Assembly (NCBI RefSeq): GCF_020682705.1
Contig: NZ_JAGTTN010000001.1
Span: 992,001 to 1,056,000 of the forward strand
Source of the DNA: Microbacterium allomyrinae
GTDB lineage: Bacteria; Actinomycetota; Actinomycetes; Actinomycetales; Microbacteriaceae
Length of the DNA: 64,000 nucleotides
Reading direction: 5' to 3'
Position numbers and translations under genes: made by a program. The first letter of the stretch is position 1; each line of letters starts with the position of its first letter. Shown in pieces: positions 17,566-26,532 of this stretch. The notes below the pieces were generated by a model that was not told the DNA's origin, searched no databases, and saw only the letters and a list, made by a program, of their open reading frames with translations.

Positions 17566-18539
17566 CACGCCTGCGACTCGGAAGCCGCCTTCGGCAGCAG
17601 GTCGAGGTCGGCGAGGATCGCGCGGATGCGTGCCACGGCCTCGTCCCCGATGGGCTGGACGGTCGATGCCATCGTGTCGTGATCGATGATCCCGCGCGCC
17701 TTCATGGCGGCCTTGAACGCACCGACGCCCGTCGCGTCGCCCGAGAGTCCCCGCGGCTGGAAGACGATCTCGAACAGACGGTTGAGCCGCTCCTGCTCGG
17801 CGCGGGCGGTGTCCCAGTCGCCGCGGGTCGCGGCATCCCACAGGCGCACGTAGCCGGCGGCCTCGACATTCGCGAGCCCGGGGACCACGCCGTCGGCGCC
17901 GGCGAGCGCGATGGCGTCCACGACGACCTCGTGGCCGGTGAGCAGCTGCAGCGGACGCCCGGCGGCGTCGTTCGCTGCGACCAGGCGGCGGAACCCGACG
18001 TCGTCGCCCGAGGAGTCCTTGACGCCGTGGATCACGCCGTCGCGGCCGAGCTCGATGAGCAGATCGAGCGAGAGCTTCGAGTGCACGCGCACGGGCACGT
18101 CATACGCCCACAGCGGTGCGTCGATGCCGGCGGCGATCGCGCGGAAGTGCGCCGCGACCTCGGTGGGCGAGTTGAGCGTGTACAGGGGCGCGGTCGTCAC
18201 GATCGCATCCACACCGGTCGCGGTCAGGCGCTGCGCCGTCTCGATGACGCGTCGCGAGGTGAGTTCGATCGCCCCGGCGATAACCGGCACGCGGCCGGCC
18301 GAGGCGCCGACGATGGTGCGCGCGATATCGACGCGCTGGCCGTCGGTGAAGTAGGCGGTCTCACCGGTCGACCCCAGCGCGAACAGTCCCGACACCCCCT
18401 CGTTCACGAGGTGGTCGACGAGGCGCTCGAGACCGGCGAAGTCGATCTCGCCGTCGGGCAGGAGGGGCGTGGCGACAGGCGGCACGACGCCGGCGAATCG
18501 GACGGTGGCGGGCAGCGGGGCCTGGGAGGCAGTGAGCAT
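17565..18539 (-). CDS. nanA: DHDPS/NAL-family aldolase, probable N-acetylneuraminate lyase
   Basis: This 324-residue TIM-barrel lyase starts at ATG behind AGGA. It contains the carboxylate-binding loop GSTGE, the catalytic Tyr region WAYDVPVRVHSK and the Schiff-base lysine in HGVKDSSGD. The family includes dihydrodipicolinate synthase, KDG aldolase and N-acetylneuraminate lyase. Adjacent nanK and nanE and the importer argue for sialic acid or a related keto-sugar acid, giving ManNAc and pyruvate. It is 23 nt downstream of the ATPase gene, in the same operon. Substrate assignment rests on context. Confidence 0.78.
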   Translation of the reverse strand: MLTASQAPLPATVRFAGVVPPVATPLLPDGEIDFAGLERLVDHLVNEGVSGLFALGSTGETAYFTDGQRVDIARTIVGASAGRVPVIAGAIELTSRRVIETAQRLTATGVDAIVTTAPLYTLNSPTEVAAHFRAIAAGIDAPLWAYDVPVRVHSKLSLDLLIELGRDGVIHGVKDSSGDDVGFRRLVAANDAAGRPLQLLTGHEVVVDAIALAGADGVVPGLANVEAAGYVRLWDAATRGDWDTARAEQERLNRLFEIVFQPRGLSGDATGVGAFKAAMKARGIIDHDTMASTVQPIGDEAVARIRAILADLDLLPKAASESQA

Positions 18540-18562
18540 GGTGGTGTCCTGTGTGAGGTGGT

Positions 18563-19369
18563 TCAAGCGTGGTTGTGGGGTTCGAGCAGCGAGGGCGCGG
18601 CGCCCAGCAGCGTGCGGGTGTACTCGTCGGTGGGGTGATCGAAGATCTGGGCGGCGTCGCCGTACTCGACGATGCGCCCCTTGTTCATGACGGCGATCTC
18701 GTCGGACAGGTAGCGAACGGTCTGGATGTCGTGCGAGATGAAGACCATGCCGAGGCCCAGCTCGTTCTTCAGATCGGTCAGCAGATTGAGGATCTGCGCG
18801 CGGACCGAGACATCCAGCGCCGACGTGGGCTCGTCGGCCACGATCACCTGCGGGTCCAGGGCCAGGGCGCGCGCGATCGCGACACGTTGACGCTGGCCGC
18901 CCGAGAGCTGGCCGGGCAGCGCGTCGAGCGCCGACTGCGGGAGACCGACGAGGCCGATGAGCTCGCGCACGCGCCGGTCGCGCGAGGCGGCGGACCCGAT
19001 GCGATGGACCTGCATCGGATCCATCAGAGCGTCGCGGATCGTCATGCGCGAGTTCAGGGCCGTGGCCGGATCCTGGAACACGACGGACAGGATCCGCCCC
19101 AGCCGGTTGCGCACGGCGCCGGTGAACGTGGTCACCGTCTCGCCGGCGATCACCACCTCGCCCGAGGTGGGCTGCTCCAGTCCGACGAGCACCTTCGCAG
19201 CCGTGGATTTTCCCGAGCCCGACTCTCCGACGATCCCCAGCGTCCGGCCGCGCTCGACCGTGAACGAGACCCCCGCGAGCGCGTCGACGTAGGACTTCTG
19301 GAACAGTCCGGACGTGCGCGTCTTGAATCGGACGTGGACATCCCTCAGCTCGATGATCGGCTCGGTCAT
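18563..19369 (-). CDS. Peptide-family ABC transporter ATPase (DppF/OppF-like)
   Basis: This 268-residue ATPase has Walker A GESGSGKST near residue 50, Q-loop VVFQDPATALNSRM, signature LSGGQRQR near 158, Walker B VIVADEPTSALD and a switch His in FISHD. It is the second ATPase of a nickel/peptide/opine-type importer. Its ATG overlaps the stop of the permease-ATPase fusion (ATGA). The predicted cargo is sialic acid, as in the peptide-type importers SatABCD of Haemophilus ducreyi and SiaEFGI of Corynebacterium glutamicum. Function as an ABC ATPase is certain; cargo is inferred. Confidence 0.88.
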   Translation of the reverse strand: MTEPIIELRDVHVRFKTRTSGLFQKSYVDALAGVSFTVERGRTLGIVGESGSGKSTAAKVLVGLEQPTSGEVVIAGETVTTFTGAVRNRLGRILSVVFQDPATALNSRMTIRDALMDPMQVHRIGSAASRDRRVRELIGLVGLPQSALDALPGQLSGGQRQRVAIARALALDPQVIVADEPTSALDVSVRAQILNLLTDLKNELGLGMVFISHDIQTVRYLSDEIAVMNKGRIVEYGDAAQIFDHPTDEYTRTLLGAAPSLLEPHNHA

Positions 19370-21435
19370 CGTGCACCCCCGATCGGCTGGACGGGCGCAT
19401 CCTCGGGATGCGCGTTGTAGTAGTGCTCGGTCCCCTCGATCCGGCGACGGACCGGGACGACGCCCGCGTTGCGCTGCGGATTCGAGGATCTCGGCGCGAA
19501 GCGGTCTCCCGACGGGAAGTCCTTGGGCGACGGCACGGTGCCGGGAACCTGGTGGAGGCGATCGGATCCGGACTCGATCGACAGCACCGCGCCCAGCAGG
19601 CCCCGCGTGTACTCGTGCAGCGGCTGGGTGAGCAGCTCGCGCGTGGTGCCCTGTTCGACGACCTGGCCGGCGTACATGACCGTGATGCGGTGGGCGAGCT
19701 CGGCGACCAGGGCGAGATCGTGCGAGACGAAGAGCATGGCGAAGCCGAGCTCTTCGCGCAGCGAGTTCAGCAGGTCGATCACCTGCGCCTGCACCGTCAC
19801 GTCCAGCGCGGTCGTGGGCTCGTCGGCGATCACCAGCCGCGGATTGCGGGTGAGGGCCATCGCGATGAGGACGCGCTGCCGCTGGCCGCCGGACAGCTCG
19901 TGCGGGTACGCGCTGAGCGTGCGCTGCGGGTCGAGGCCGACGAGGGTCAGCAGGTCCTCGGCGGTGCGGGTGCCGCCGCGCGAGGTGAGCTGCTTCATCT
20001 GGGCGCGGATCGGCATCGCCGGATTCAGCGAGCTGAGCGCATCCTGGTAGATCATCGCGATGTCGTTGCCGCGCAGGCCGTTGCGCTCGGACTGCGGCAT
20101 CTGCAGCAGATCCTTGCCGTCGAACATGATCCTGCCGCTGATCTTCGCGCTCGGATCGAGCAGTCCCATCACTGCGAGCGAGGTGATCGACTTGCCGCAG
20201 CCGGACTCGCCGACCAGAGCCATGGTCTCGCCCGGGCGCACCGTGAAATTGACGCCGTCGACGACGGCGACGTCGCCGTGGCGCGGGAACGAGATCGACA
20301 GGTCCTGCACCTCCAGCAGGGGTGCGGCGTCGCCCGTGTACACGAGGCGATCCGTCCGGCGGAGCTCGACCTCGCGCAGCGTCGCGAGACGCTCCTCGAG
20401 GGGAACGACCGCGGTCGTCGCCTCGATGATGGCGCTGGCCTCGGTGACGATGGGCACCTCGGCGCGGTCGAACGCGCGGCCGTCGGCGATCTCGGCCGCG
20501 GAGATGTCGTCGCCGGTGGGCGCCTGCGCCTCTTCGAGGACAGCGGTCGCCTCCTCCATCGACGCGGCATCCGTGGTCACCTTGCGCGCCCGGGGGGCGA
20601 CAATGGCGTCGGTCATGCTGTCGGAGAGGATGTTCAGGCACAGCACCGTGACCATGATCAGCAGACCCGGGAAGAACGTCGCCCACCAGGCGCCGCTCAT
20701 CAGCAGGTTGCGACCGGCGGCGATCACATTGCCCCAGGACGGTTCGGGGTCCGGCACCCCTGCCTGCAGGAATGACAGCGATGCCTCGAAGATGATCGCG
20801 TCGGCGACCAGCACCGTCGCGAAGACGAGCACGGGCGCCATGGTGTTGCGTGCGACGTGCTTGACGATGATCCGGAACGTGGAGGCGCCCATGACGCGCA
20901 CGGCCGACACGTAGTCCTCGCCGTATTGATCGAGGATGTTCGCACGGACGATGCGGGTCAGCTGCGGCACGTAGAGGAAGGCGATGGTGAGGATGAGCAC
21001 CGGCAGGGACTTGCCGAACACCGCGACGAACACGGCGGCCAACGCGATGCCGGGGAACGACATGATGACGTCCATGATGCGCATCAGCGTCTCGGAGATC
21101 CACTTCGGCGCGGTCGCCGCGATCGTGCCGAGCGCGGCGGCGGCGAGGAGCGCGATGATCGTCGCGCCGAGGCCGATCGAGAGCGAGTAGCGGCCGCCGT
21201 AGACCAGGCGCGAGAAGATGTCACGCCCCTGACGGTCGGTGCCGAACCAGTGCTCGGGGCTGGGCGGCTGCACCGGGGGTCCGGAGGCCAGCGGGCTGTA
21301 GGGAGCCACGAAGGGCGCGAAGATCGCGGCCAGCGTGATGATGGCGAGGATCGTCAGGCAGATGATCGATCCGAGAGACAGTCCTCCCAGCCGCAGGCCG
21401 GGGACGGAGAGTCGTTCAGTCAGTTTGCGTCGCAT
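19366..21435 (-). CDS. Fused ABC permease and ATPase (DppC-DppD type)
   Basis: The 689-residue protein joins two subunits that are usually separate. Residues 1-285 are a DppC-like permease with an N-terminal helix, the PEHWFGTDRQGRDIFSRL loop and a binding-protein-dependent transport core. Residues 285-370 are an acidic Ala/Glu-rich linker. Residues 370-620 are an ATPase with Walker A GESGCGKS near 413, LSGGQRQR near 515 and Walker B LVIADEPTTALD near 535. The final 70 residues carry the oligopeptide/dipeptide C-terminal extension (QPLHEYTRGLLGAVLSI). The frame is continuous and both halves keep their motifs, so this is a real fusion. I recall the same arrangement in the C. glutamicum sialic acid importer. 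Confidence 0.9.
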   Translation of the reverse strand: MRRKLTERLSVPGLRLGGLSLGSIICLTILAIITLAAIFAPFVAPYSPLASGPPVQPPSPEHWFGTDRQGRDIFSRLVYGGRYSLSIGLGATIIALLAAAALGTIAATAPKWISETLMRIMDVIMSFPGIALAAVFVAVFGKSLPVLILTIAFLYVPQLTRIVRANILDQYGEDYVSAVRVMGASTFRIIVKHVARNTMAPVLVFATVLVADAIIFEASLSFLQAGVPDPEPSWGNVIAAGRNLLMSGAWWATFFPGLLIMVTVLCLNILSDSMTDAIVAPRARKVTTDAASMEEATAVLEEAQAPTGDDISAAEIADGRAFDRAEVPIVTEASAIIEATTAVVPLEERLATLREVELRRTDRLVYTGDAAPLLEVQDLSISFPRHGDVAVVDGVNFTVRPGETMALVGESGCGKSITSLAVMGLLDPSAKISGRIMFDGKDLLQMPQSERNGLRGNDIAMIYQDALSSLNPAMPIRAQMKQLTSRGGTRTAEDLLTLVGLDPQRTLSAYPHELSGGQRQRVLIAMALTRNPRLVIADEPTTALDVTVQAQVIDLLNSLREELGFAMLFVSHDLALVAELAHRITVMYAGQVVEQGTTRELLTQPLHEYTRGLLGAVLSIESGSDRLHQVPGTVPSPKDFPSGDRFAPRSSNPQRNAGVVPVRRRIEGTEHYYNAHPEDAPVQPIGGAR

Positions 21436-21439
21436 GGTG

Positions 21440-22396
21440 TCACACCGCCCGGATTCGGGGATTGATGAGCACGTACAGGAGATCGACGATGATGTTGATC
21501 ACGACGAACGCCAGTGAGACCACCAGCGTCACGCCCTGCACGAGGTTGGGTTCGTTGTTGGTCACGCCGTTGAGGATCAGGGTTCCCATGCCGGGGATCG
21601 CGAAGATGACCTCGATCACCACCGCTCCGCCGAGCAGGTAGCCGATGCGCAGTCCGAGGACGGTGACCGGGGTGATGAGCGCGTTGCGGAGCACGTTGCG
21701 GGCGACCACCACGACACGGGGGACGCCGCCGCCCAGTGCCGTGCGCACGAAGTCGCGATCCAGCTCCTCGACCATCGAGGAGCGGACGACGCGCGACAGC
21801 TGTCCGATGACAGGGATGGCGAGCGCCAAGGCGGGCAGGGTCATGCGGGCGAGCCACCCGGCGGGATCCTCGGAGAACGGCGGCAGCGGGCCGGAGGCGG
21901 GAAGCAGTCCCAGCTGCAGGGTGAAGAGCTGGATCAGCAGGATCGCGAGCCAGAACGACGGCGTCGACAGCGACGCGACGCCCAGGATGCGGATGGCCTT
22001 GTCGGGCCAGCGGTCGCGGTAGACCGCAGCGAGCACTCCCAGGATGAAGGCGAAGAAGACGGCGATCAGCAAGCCGAGGAATGTCAGGGAGAGCGTGATC
22101 GGGAAGGCGCGGGCCACCTCGTCTGCGACCGGAAGGCTGCGAGCGGAGTAGGTTCCGAGGTCGCCCTGGAACAACCCGGCGAGGAAGTCGAGGTAGCGCA
22201 CGATCAAGGGGCTGTTCAGCCCGTTCGCCTCACGGTAGGCCTCGAGCGCCTCGGGCGATGCGGTCTCGCCGAGCGCGGTGCGCGCCGGGTCGACCGGTGA
22301 GAAGGACATCACGAAGAACACGAGGAACGTGATGCCCAGGATCATCAGCGGCAGCTGAAGCAGCCGTCGGCCGATGAGACGGAGCGTGTTCGACAC
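21440..22396 (-). CDS. Peptide-family ABC permease (DppB-like)
   Basis: The protein has 318 residues from GTG 22396 behind AGGAAGG. An N-terminal transmembrane helix, the periplasmic DPARTALGETASPEAL region typical of DppB, then five further helices with the EAA-like loop RTALGGGVPRVVVVARNVLRNALITP are visible. It partners the fused permease-ATPase gene, 4 nt downstream, to form the membrane channel. It is separated from the substrate-binding protein gene by a strong stem-loop, which may lower its expression relative to the binding protein. Confidence 0.9.
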   Translation of the reverse strand: MSNTLRLIGRRLLQLPLMILGITFLVFFVMSFSPVDPARTALGETASPEALEAYREANGLNSPLIVRYLDFLAGLFQGDLGTYSARSLPVADEVARAFPITLSLTFLGLLIAVFFAFILGVLAAVYRDRWPDKAIRILGVASLSTPSFWLAILLIQLFTLQLGLLPASGPLPPFSEDPAGWLARMTLPALALAIPVIGQLSRVVRSSMVEELDRDFVRTALGGGVPRVVVVARNVLRNALITPVTVLGLRIGYLLGGAVVIEVIFAIPGMGTLILNGVTNNEPNLVQGVTLVVSLAFVVINIIVDLLYVLINPRIRAV

Positions 22397-22435
22397 GGGC
22401 CGTTCCTTCCTGGGGATGGGTCCGGGGGGGGTGGT

Positions 22436-22467
22436 CCCGGGAGGTGCGCCTCAGCGCACCCCCCGGG
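22436..22467 (-). other. Intergenic stem-loop between binding-protein and permease genes
   Basis: Two 14-nt arms (CCCGGGAGGTGCGC and GCGCACCCCCCGGG) pair perfectly except for one position, which is a G-U pair in the RNA, with a 4-nt loop. It lies 16 nt after the binding-protein stop and has no U tract. Its likely role is partial termination or mRNA protection, giving excess binding protein. Confidence 0.55.
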
Positions 22468-22483
22468 TGCATTGCGGGTCGAG

Positions 22484-24082
22484 CTACTCGGCGGCGACGC
22501 CGACGTCGAGGAACGAGAGGCCCGTGGTGGGGACCGGCTCGAATCCGACGAGCTCCTGGCTGCTCCACGCGGTGGGGAGCTTGCGGTGGAACAGCGGGTA
22601 GAGGACTGCTTCATCGGAGAGCAGGTCGAATGCCTGGTTCCAGGTCTCCTGCTGCGCGTCGCCGTCCTCCTGGACTGCGGTGTCGATCAGTTCGCGCAGC
22701 TGCGCGTACTCTTCGGTGTCGGCCCAGTTCGTGCGGGTGTTCGGCCACACGTTGTCGCCGTACCACCAGTTCATCAGCAGGTCGGGGTCGGTTCCGAAGA
22801 CCGACGGGTCACCGGGAGCGACCATGACGGTGTAGTCGCCGGAGTCGACCTTCGCGTACTGCGCCGCGGACTGGGCGACGTCGAGCGTCACGTCCACACC
22901 GATGGCATCCAGCGACTCCTTGATGAGCGGAGCGACTTCCTTCACCCAACCGGTGTCGGTGGTCAGCAGCGTGATCGACAGGTCCGAGACGCCGGCCTCG
23001 TCGAGCAGCTCCTCGGCCTTGTCGGGGTCGTACGTGTAGACGGTGGACGCCTCGTTGTAGTTCGGGTAGGTCTCCGGCAGGAACGAGGTCGCCGCGGTCG
23101 CATTGCCGAGCATGCCCGTCTCGATGATCTTGTCCATGTCGAGCGCGTAGAAGAACGCCTGACGCACACGGGCGTCGTCGAACGGCGCGGCATCCGTGTT
23201 GAACATCATGAACAGCAGGCCGAACGACTGCACGCTCTCGACGTCGACGGTCGACGCGAGCGTGTCGACGTCGATGTACGGGACATCCTCCATTGCCTGG
23301 ATCGTGCCGGACGACATCGCCGTGACGCGCGCGGCCGAGTCGGCGAGCAGGTTCCAGTTCATGCCGGCCGCCTGCGCGGGGCGCGGGCCGTTGTAGTCCG
23401 CGTACGCCTCGAAGACGAGCTTGTCCTCGGGGACGGCCGAGACGAGCGAGTACGGTCCCGACCCGATCGGGTTGGCACCGAAGGCTTCGGCATCGGCCTC
23501 GACGACCGACTGCGGAACGATCTTGACGACCCCGAGACGCTCGTCGAGCAGCGAGAAGGGGTAGTCCGTCGTGATCTGCACCGTGTCGTCGTCGACCGCG
23601 GTGACGGTGTCGATGAAGCTGATGTAGGGGGTGAACAGCGAGCCGCTGGCCGGGTCCAGCACACGCTCGTAGCTGAACACGATGTCCTCGGCGGTGACCG
23701 GATCGCCGTTCTGGAAGGTCGCGCCCTCGCGGATGTCGATCTCGTACGTGGTGTCGTCGATCTGCGTCGGCATGTCGGCCGCAAGCGCCGCGTACGGCTC
23801 CTTCGTAACCGGGTCGAGGTCTACGAGACCCTCGAAGATGTGCCAGTTCGCAGAGACGGTGACCGCGCCCGATGCGATCATCGGGTCGAAGCTGCCGCTC
23901 AGGGCGTAGGAGATACCGGCTTCGATGATGCCGTCGGGGTCGACTGCGGCTGCCGGCGCGCTGTCTTCGGCGGTCGGCGTCGCGGACGAGCCGCAGCCCG
24001 CCAGCACGAGCGCAGTGGCCACGGTGCCCGCCGCTACGACCGCGAGACGCCCCGCGCGGCGGCGGGAAGTGGATCGGTTCAT
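22484..24082 (-). CDS. Substrate-binding lipoprotein of peptide-family ABC importer
   Basis: The 532-residue SBP_bac_5 protein starts at ATG 24082 after GGAG. Its lipoprotein signal has an Arg-rich start and lipobox LAGC (TALVLAGCGSS), so it is tethered outside the membrane. The mature chain has the usual landmarks of the family: WHIFEGLVDLDP, DPVTAEDIVFSYERVLDP, GSGPYSLV and DDARVRQAFFYALDMDKI. It heads the operon with importer subunits and nan genes and is the likely sialic-acid-binding protein, comparable to SiaE of C. glutamicum. The ligand is inferred from neighbours. Confidence 0.88.
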   Translation of the reverse strand: MNRSTSRRRAGRLAVVAAGTVATALVLAGCGSSATPTAEDSAPAAAVDPDGIIEAGISYALSGSFDPMIASGAVTVSANWHIFEGLVDLDPVTKEPYAALAADMPTQIDDTTYEIDIREGATFQNGDPVTAEDIVFSYERVLDPASGSLFTPYISFIDTVTAVDDDTVQITTDYPFSLLDERLGVVKIVPQSVVEADAEAFGANPIGSGPYSLVSAVPEDKLVFEAYADYNGPRPAQAAGMNWNLLADSAARVTAMSSGTIQAMEDVPYIDVDTLASTVDVESVQSFGLLFMMFNTDAAPFDDARVRQAFFYALDMDKIIETGMLGNATAATSFLPETYPNYNEASTVYTYDPDKAEELLDEAGVSDLSITLLTTDTGWVKEVAPLIKESLDAIGVDVTLDVAQSAAQYAKVDSGDYTVMVAPGDPSVFGTDPDLLMNWWYGDNVWPNTRTNWADTEEYAQLRELIDTAVQEDGDAQQETWNQAFDLLSDEAVLYPLFHRKLPTAWSSQELVGFEPVPTTGLSFLDVGVAAE

Positions 24083-24109
24083 GAGTGCTCCAGATGGTGT
24101 CGGGATGAC

Positions 24110-24166
24110 GTCTTGAAGACATCTGACGTCTGACGTACTATAAACACACGTTCCCGACCTGCACAA
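24110..24166 (-). promoter_or_regulatory. Promoter and probable GntR operator of the sialic-acid type operon
   Basis: On the minus strand TTGTGC (24161-24166) and TATAGT (24137-24142) are 18 bp apart. Around and after the expected start are a perfect palindrome GTCTTGAAGAC (24110-24120), an imperfect dyad AGAC-N7-GTCT (24117-24131) and a tandem ACGTCAG repeat. The overlap with the start region suggests repression by the divergent GntR protein. Confidence 0.5.
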
Positions 24167-24197
24167 TGGGCGAAACGAACTTGTTACTTGAGAACGG

Positions 24198-24923
24198 ATG
24201 GGCCGTATGTCCTTGATCGACAACCGCGGATCCCGCATGCGCCGGGTCACGACAGCTGATCAGATCAAGCAGCTCATCCTCACCCGGAACCTGCGAACGG
24301 GCGACCCCCTGCCGACCGAAGCGGAGCTGTGCGAGACGCTCGACGTCTCGCGATCTTCCGTCCGCGAGGCCATCCGCACCCTCTCGACGCTCGACATCGT
24401 CGACGTCCGCCATGGGCACGGCACCTACGTCGGCGGGATGTCGCTCGACCCCATGGTGCAGGCACTGGTCTTCCGCGGCGTCCTCTCGCCCGACGGCTCG
24501 CTCGACGCCCTGCGCGAGGTCGTCGAGGTGCGCCTCGCGCTCGACCTGTCGATGGCGGACAAGGTCGTGGCCGCGATGGAGGGCACCGACGTCGAGGAGC
24601 TCACCGAGATGGTGAGCGAGATGGTCGAGAAGGCCGACCGCGGCGAAGTCTTCCTCGAGGCCGACCGCGCGTTCCACACCACGCTGTTCGCCGCGACCGG
24701 CAACCGGCTCGCGGAGCAGCTCGTAGGTGCATTCTGGGATGTCCACACCGCCGTGCTCCCACAGCTGAGCGTGGCGATGCCCGCGGACATGCAGACCACC
24801 GCCCACGCCCACGGCGACATGCTGAGCGCGGCGCGCGCCGGCGACGTCGAGGCCTATCGGCGCGCAGTGGTCGAGCACTACCTGCCGCTGCAACGCGCTC
24901 TCGGTGTCACGGTCGACCGTTAG
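24198..24923 (+). CDS. GntR/FadR-family regulator, probable NanR
   Basis: The 241-residue protein has a winged helix at about 18-80 (DPLPTEAELCETLDVSRSSV, HGHGTYVGG) and an all-helical FCD effector domain at 95-235. The metal/ligand residues are visible: the Asp/His pair in EADRAFHTTLF, and histidines in AHAHGD and VVEHY. It diverges from the binding-protein gene, so it most likely represses the nan/ABC operon and is relieved by a sugar intermediate. ATG 24198 is used; ATG 24207 is equally possible and neither has a convincing ribosome-binding site. Confidence 0.85.
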   Translation: MGRMSLIDNRGSRMRRVTTADQIKQLILTRNLRTGDPLPTEAELCETLDVSRSSVREAIRTLSTLDIVDVRHGHGTYVGGMSLDPMVQALVFRGVLSPDGSLDALREVVEVRLALDLSMADKVVAAMEGTDVEELTEMVSEMVEKADRGEVFLEADRAFHTTLFAATGNRLAEQLVGAFWDVHTAVLPQLSVAMPADMQTTAHAHGDMLSAARAGDVEAYRRAVVEHYLPLQRALGVTVDR

Positions 24924-24973
24924 GCAATAGCTGTACCCAGTGCAAGAATTGGCACCGAGCGTTACGCCGGTGT

Positions 24974-25002
24974 TTGACAGACGACCAGCCTCCTCCTTTA
25001 AG
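24974..25002 (+). promoter_or_regulatory. Promoter of the siderophore operon
   Basis: TTGACA at 24974-24979 is a perfect minus-35 element, and TTTAAG at 24997-25002 is a minus-10 with exactly 17 bp between them. The iron box begins on the next base, so a bound repressor would occlude RNA polymerase. Confidence 0.7.
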
Positions 25003-25021
25003 TTAGGTTAGCCAAACCTAA
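25003..25021 (+). promoter_or_regulatory. DtxR/IdeR-type iron box
   Basis: The 19-bp sequence TTAGGTTAGCCAAACCTAA has perfect 7-bp arms and matches the known DtxR/IdeR/DmdR consensus at nearly every position. It overlaps the transcription start region and precedes the ribosome-binding site of the first siderophore gene. The operon should be repressed by Fe(II)-loaded DtxR homologue. Confidence 0.93.
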
Positions 25022-25035
25022 TTGGAGGTCGCTTG

Positions 25036-26532
25036 ATGTCTGAAATGCTGACGCGTTCCACCGCCGATCGCTATCGCCTGCTCGTCGCCGAGACCACCGC
25101 GCTGGTGGCGCACCGCCTGGCCGGCGCGACCCAGCCGTTCTCGGGCGCCTCGCGCTCCGAGCTGCAGCGGCTGGTCGACGATTCCGCGCTCGACGGACCG
25201 GGCGTCGGCACGTCGGCCGCGATCGCCGAGATCGACGACGTGTTCCTCGAGCACGCCGTCTGGTTCCACCACCCCGCCTACGCCGCGCACCTCAACTGCC
25301 CGGTCGCGCTGCCCGCGGTCGCCGCCGAGGCGGTGCTCGCGGCGGTGAACACCTCGGTCGACACCTACGATCAGTCCACCGTCGGCACGCTCATGGAGCG
25401 CAAGGTCGTCTCGTGGACCGCCGAGCGCATCGGCTTCGCCCACGGTGATGGCGTCTTCACCTCCGGAGGCACGCAGTCCAACATGCACGCGCTCTTCCTG
25501 GCGCGCGAGGCCGCGGTCGCCCGTGCCGGAGCGCCGCGCGCCGAGACGCTTCCCCGCCTCGTCGTGCTCGCGACGGCATCCAGCCACTTCAGCGTGGGCA
25601 AGTCCGCCCTCCTGCTCGGCCTCTCGGACGATGCGGTCGTGATCGTCGCAGACGACGGGGAGGGACGCATGGATCCGGATGCCCTCGACGTGGCGCTGCA
25701 GCGGGCCGCGGCATCCGGTCTCCTGCCGATGGCGGTCGTGGCCACCGGCGGCACCACCGATCGCGGCGTCATCGATCCGGTCGCCTCGCTCGCGGCCGTA
25801 TGCGACGAACGCGGAGTCTGGCTGCACGTCGACGCCGCCTACGGCTGCGGGCTGCTGGTGTCGCGCCGACGCCGTCATCTGCTCGCGGGCATCGAGCGGG
25901 CGCGGTCGGTGACGGTCGACTTCCACAAGAGCTTCTTCCAGCCGGTGTCGTCGAGCGCGCTGATCGTGCGCGAGCCGCGCGATCTCGCGGCCGGAGCCTG
26001 GCACGCCGACTATCTCAACCCGCTCGAGAACGCCGAGCCCAATCAGGTCGACAAGTCGCTGCAGACCACGCGGCGCTTCGACGCGCTGAAGCTGTGGGTG
26101 ACCCTGCGCGCGCTCGGCCCCGACCGGATCGGCGAGATGTTCGACACCGTCGTGGATCTTGCGGCGGACGTCGCCGATGCTGTCGATGCGGATCCCGACC
26201 TGGAGCTGGTCGGCCGGTCGCAGCTGAGCACCGTGCTCTTCCGCGTGCGCCCCGACGGCACCGACGACGCGGACCAGGACGCCCTGGTCGCGGGCGTGCG
26301 CCGCGTGCTGTTCGAATCGGGTCGCGCCCTGGTGGCGAAGACCGTCATCGACGGCCGGCCGTGCCTGAAGCTCACGCTCCTCAACCCCGAGACGACGCTC
26401 GACGACGTCCGAGCCGTGCTCTCGATGGTGAAGGATGCCGCGACCGCCCTCGCCGGGATCGCGCCGGATCTCGATTCCGAGCTGGCATCCGAACTCGTCG
26501 CCGGGCTCGTGGGCGCGGAGGTCTCGGCGTGA
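25036..26532 (+). CDS. desA: PLP-dependent amino acid decarboxylase of siderophore pathway (DesA-like)
   Basis: The 498-residue group II decarboxylase starts at ATG 25036 behind GGAGG; a TTG one codon earlier is unlikely. The PLP lysine is in VDFHKSFFQPVSS, the cofactor-binding Asp/His region in LHVDAAYGCGLL, and the substrate loop in FTSGGTQSNMHALF. In hydroxamate pathways this enzyme decarboxylates lysine to cadaverine, or a diaminobutyrate/ornithine analogue. Its position as first of four overlapping genes in the order decarboxylase, N-hydroxylase, acyltransferase, NIS synthetase is that of desABCD. Its stop overlaps the next start (GTGA). Confidence 0.88.
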   Translation: MSEMLTRSTADRYRLLVAETTALVAHRLAGATQPFSGASRSELQRLVDDSALDGPGVGTSAAIAEIDDVFLEHAVWFHHPAYAAHLNCPVALPAVAAEAVLAAVNTSVDTYDQSTVGTLMERKVVSWTAERIGFAHGDGVFTSGGTQSNMHALFLAREAAVARAGAPRAETLPRLVVLATASSHFSVGKSALLLGLSDDAVVIVADDGEGRMDPDALDVALQRAAASGLLPMAVVATGGTTDRGVIDPVASLAAVCDERGVWLHVDAAYGCGLLVSRRRRHLLAGIERARSVTVDFHKSFFQPVSSSALIVREPRDLAAGAWHADYLNPLENAEPNQVDKSLQTTRRFDALKLWVTLRALGPDRIGEMFDTVVDLAADVADAVDADPDLELVGRSQLSTVLFRVRPDGTDDADQDALVAGVRRVLFESGRALVAKTVIDGRPCLKLTLLNPETTLDDVRAVLSMVKDAATALAGIAPDLDSELASELVAGLVGAEVSA

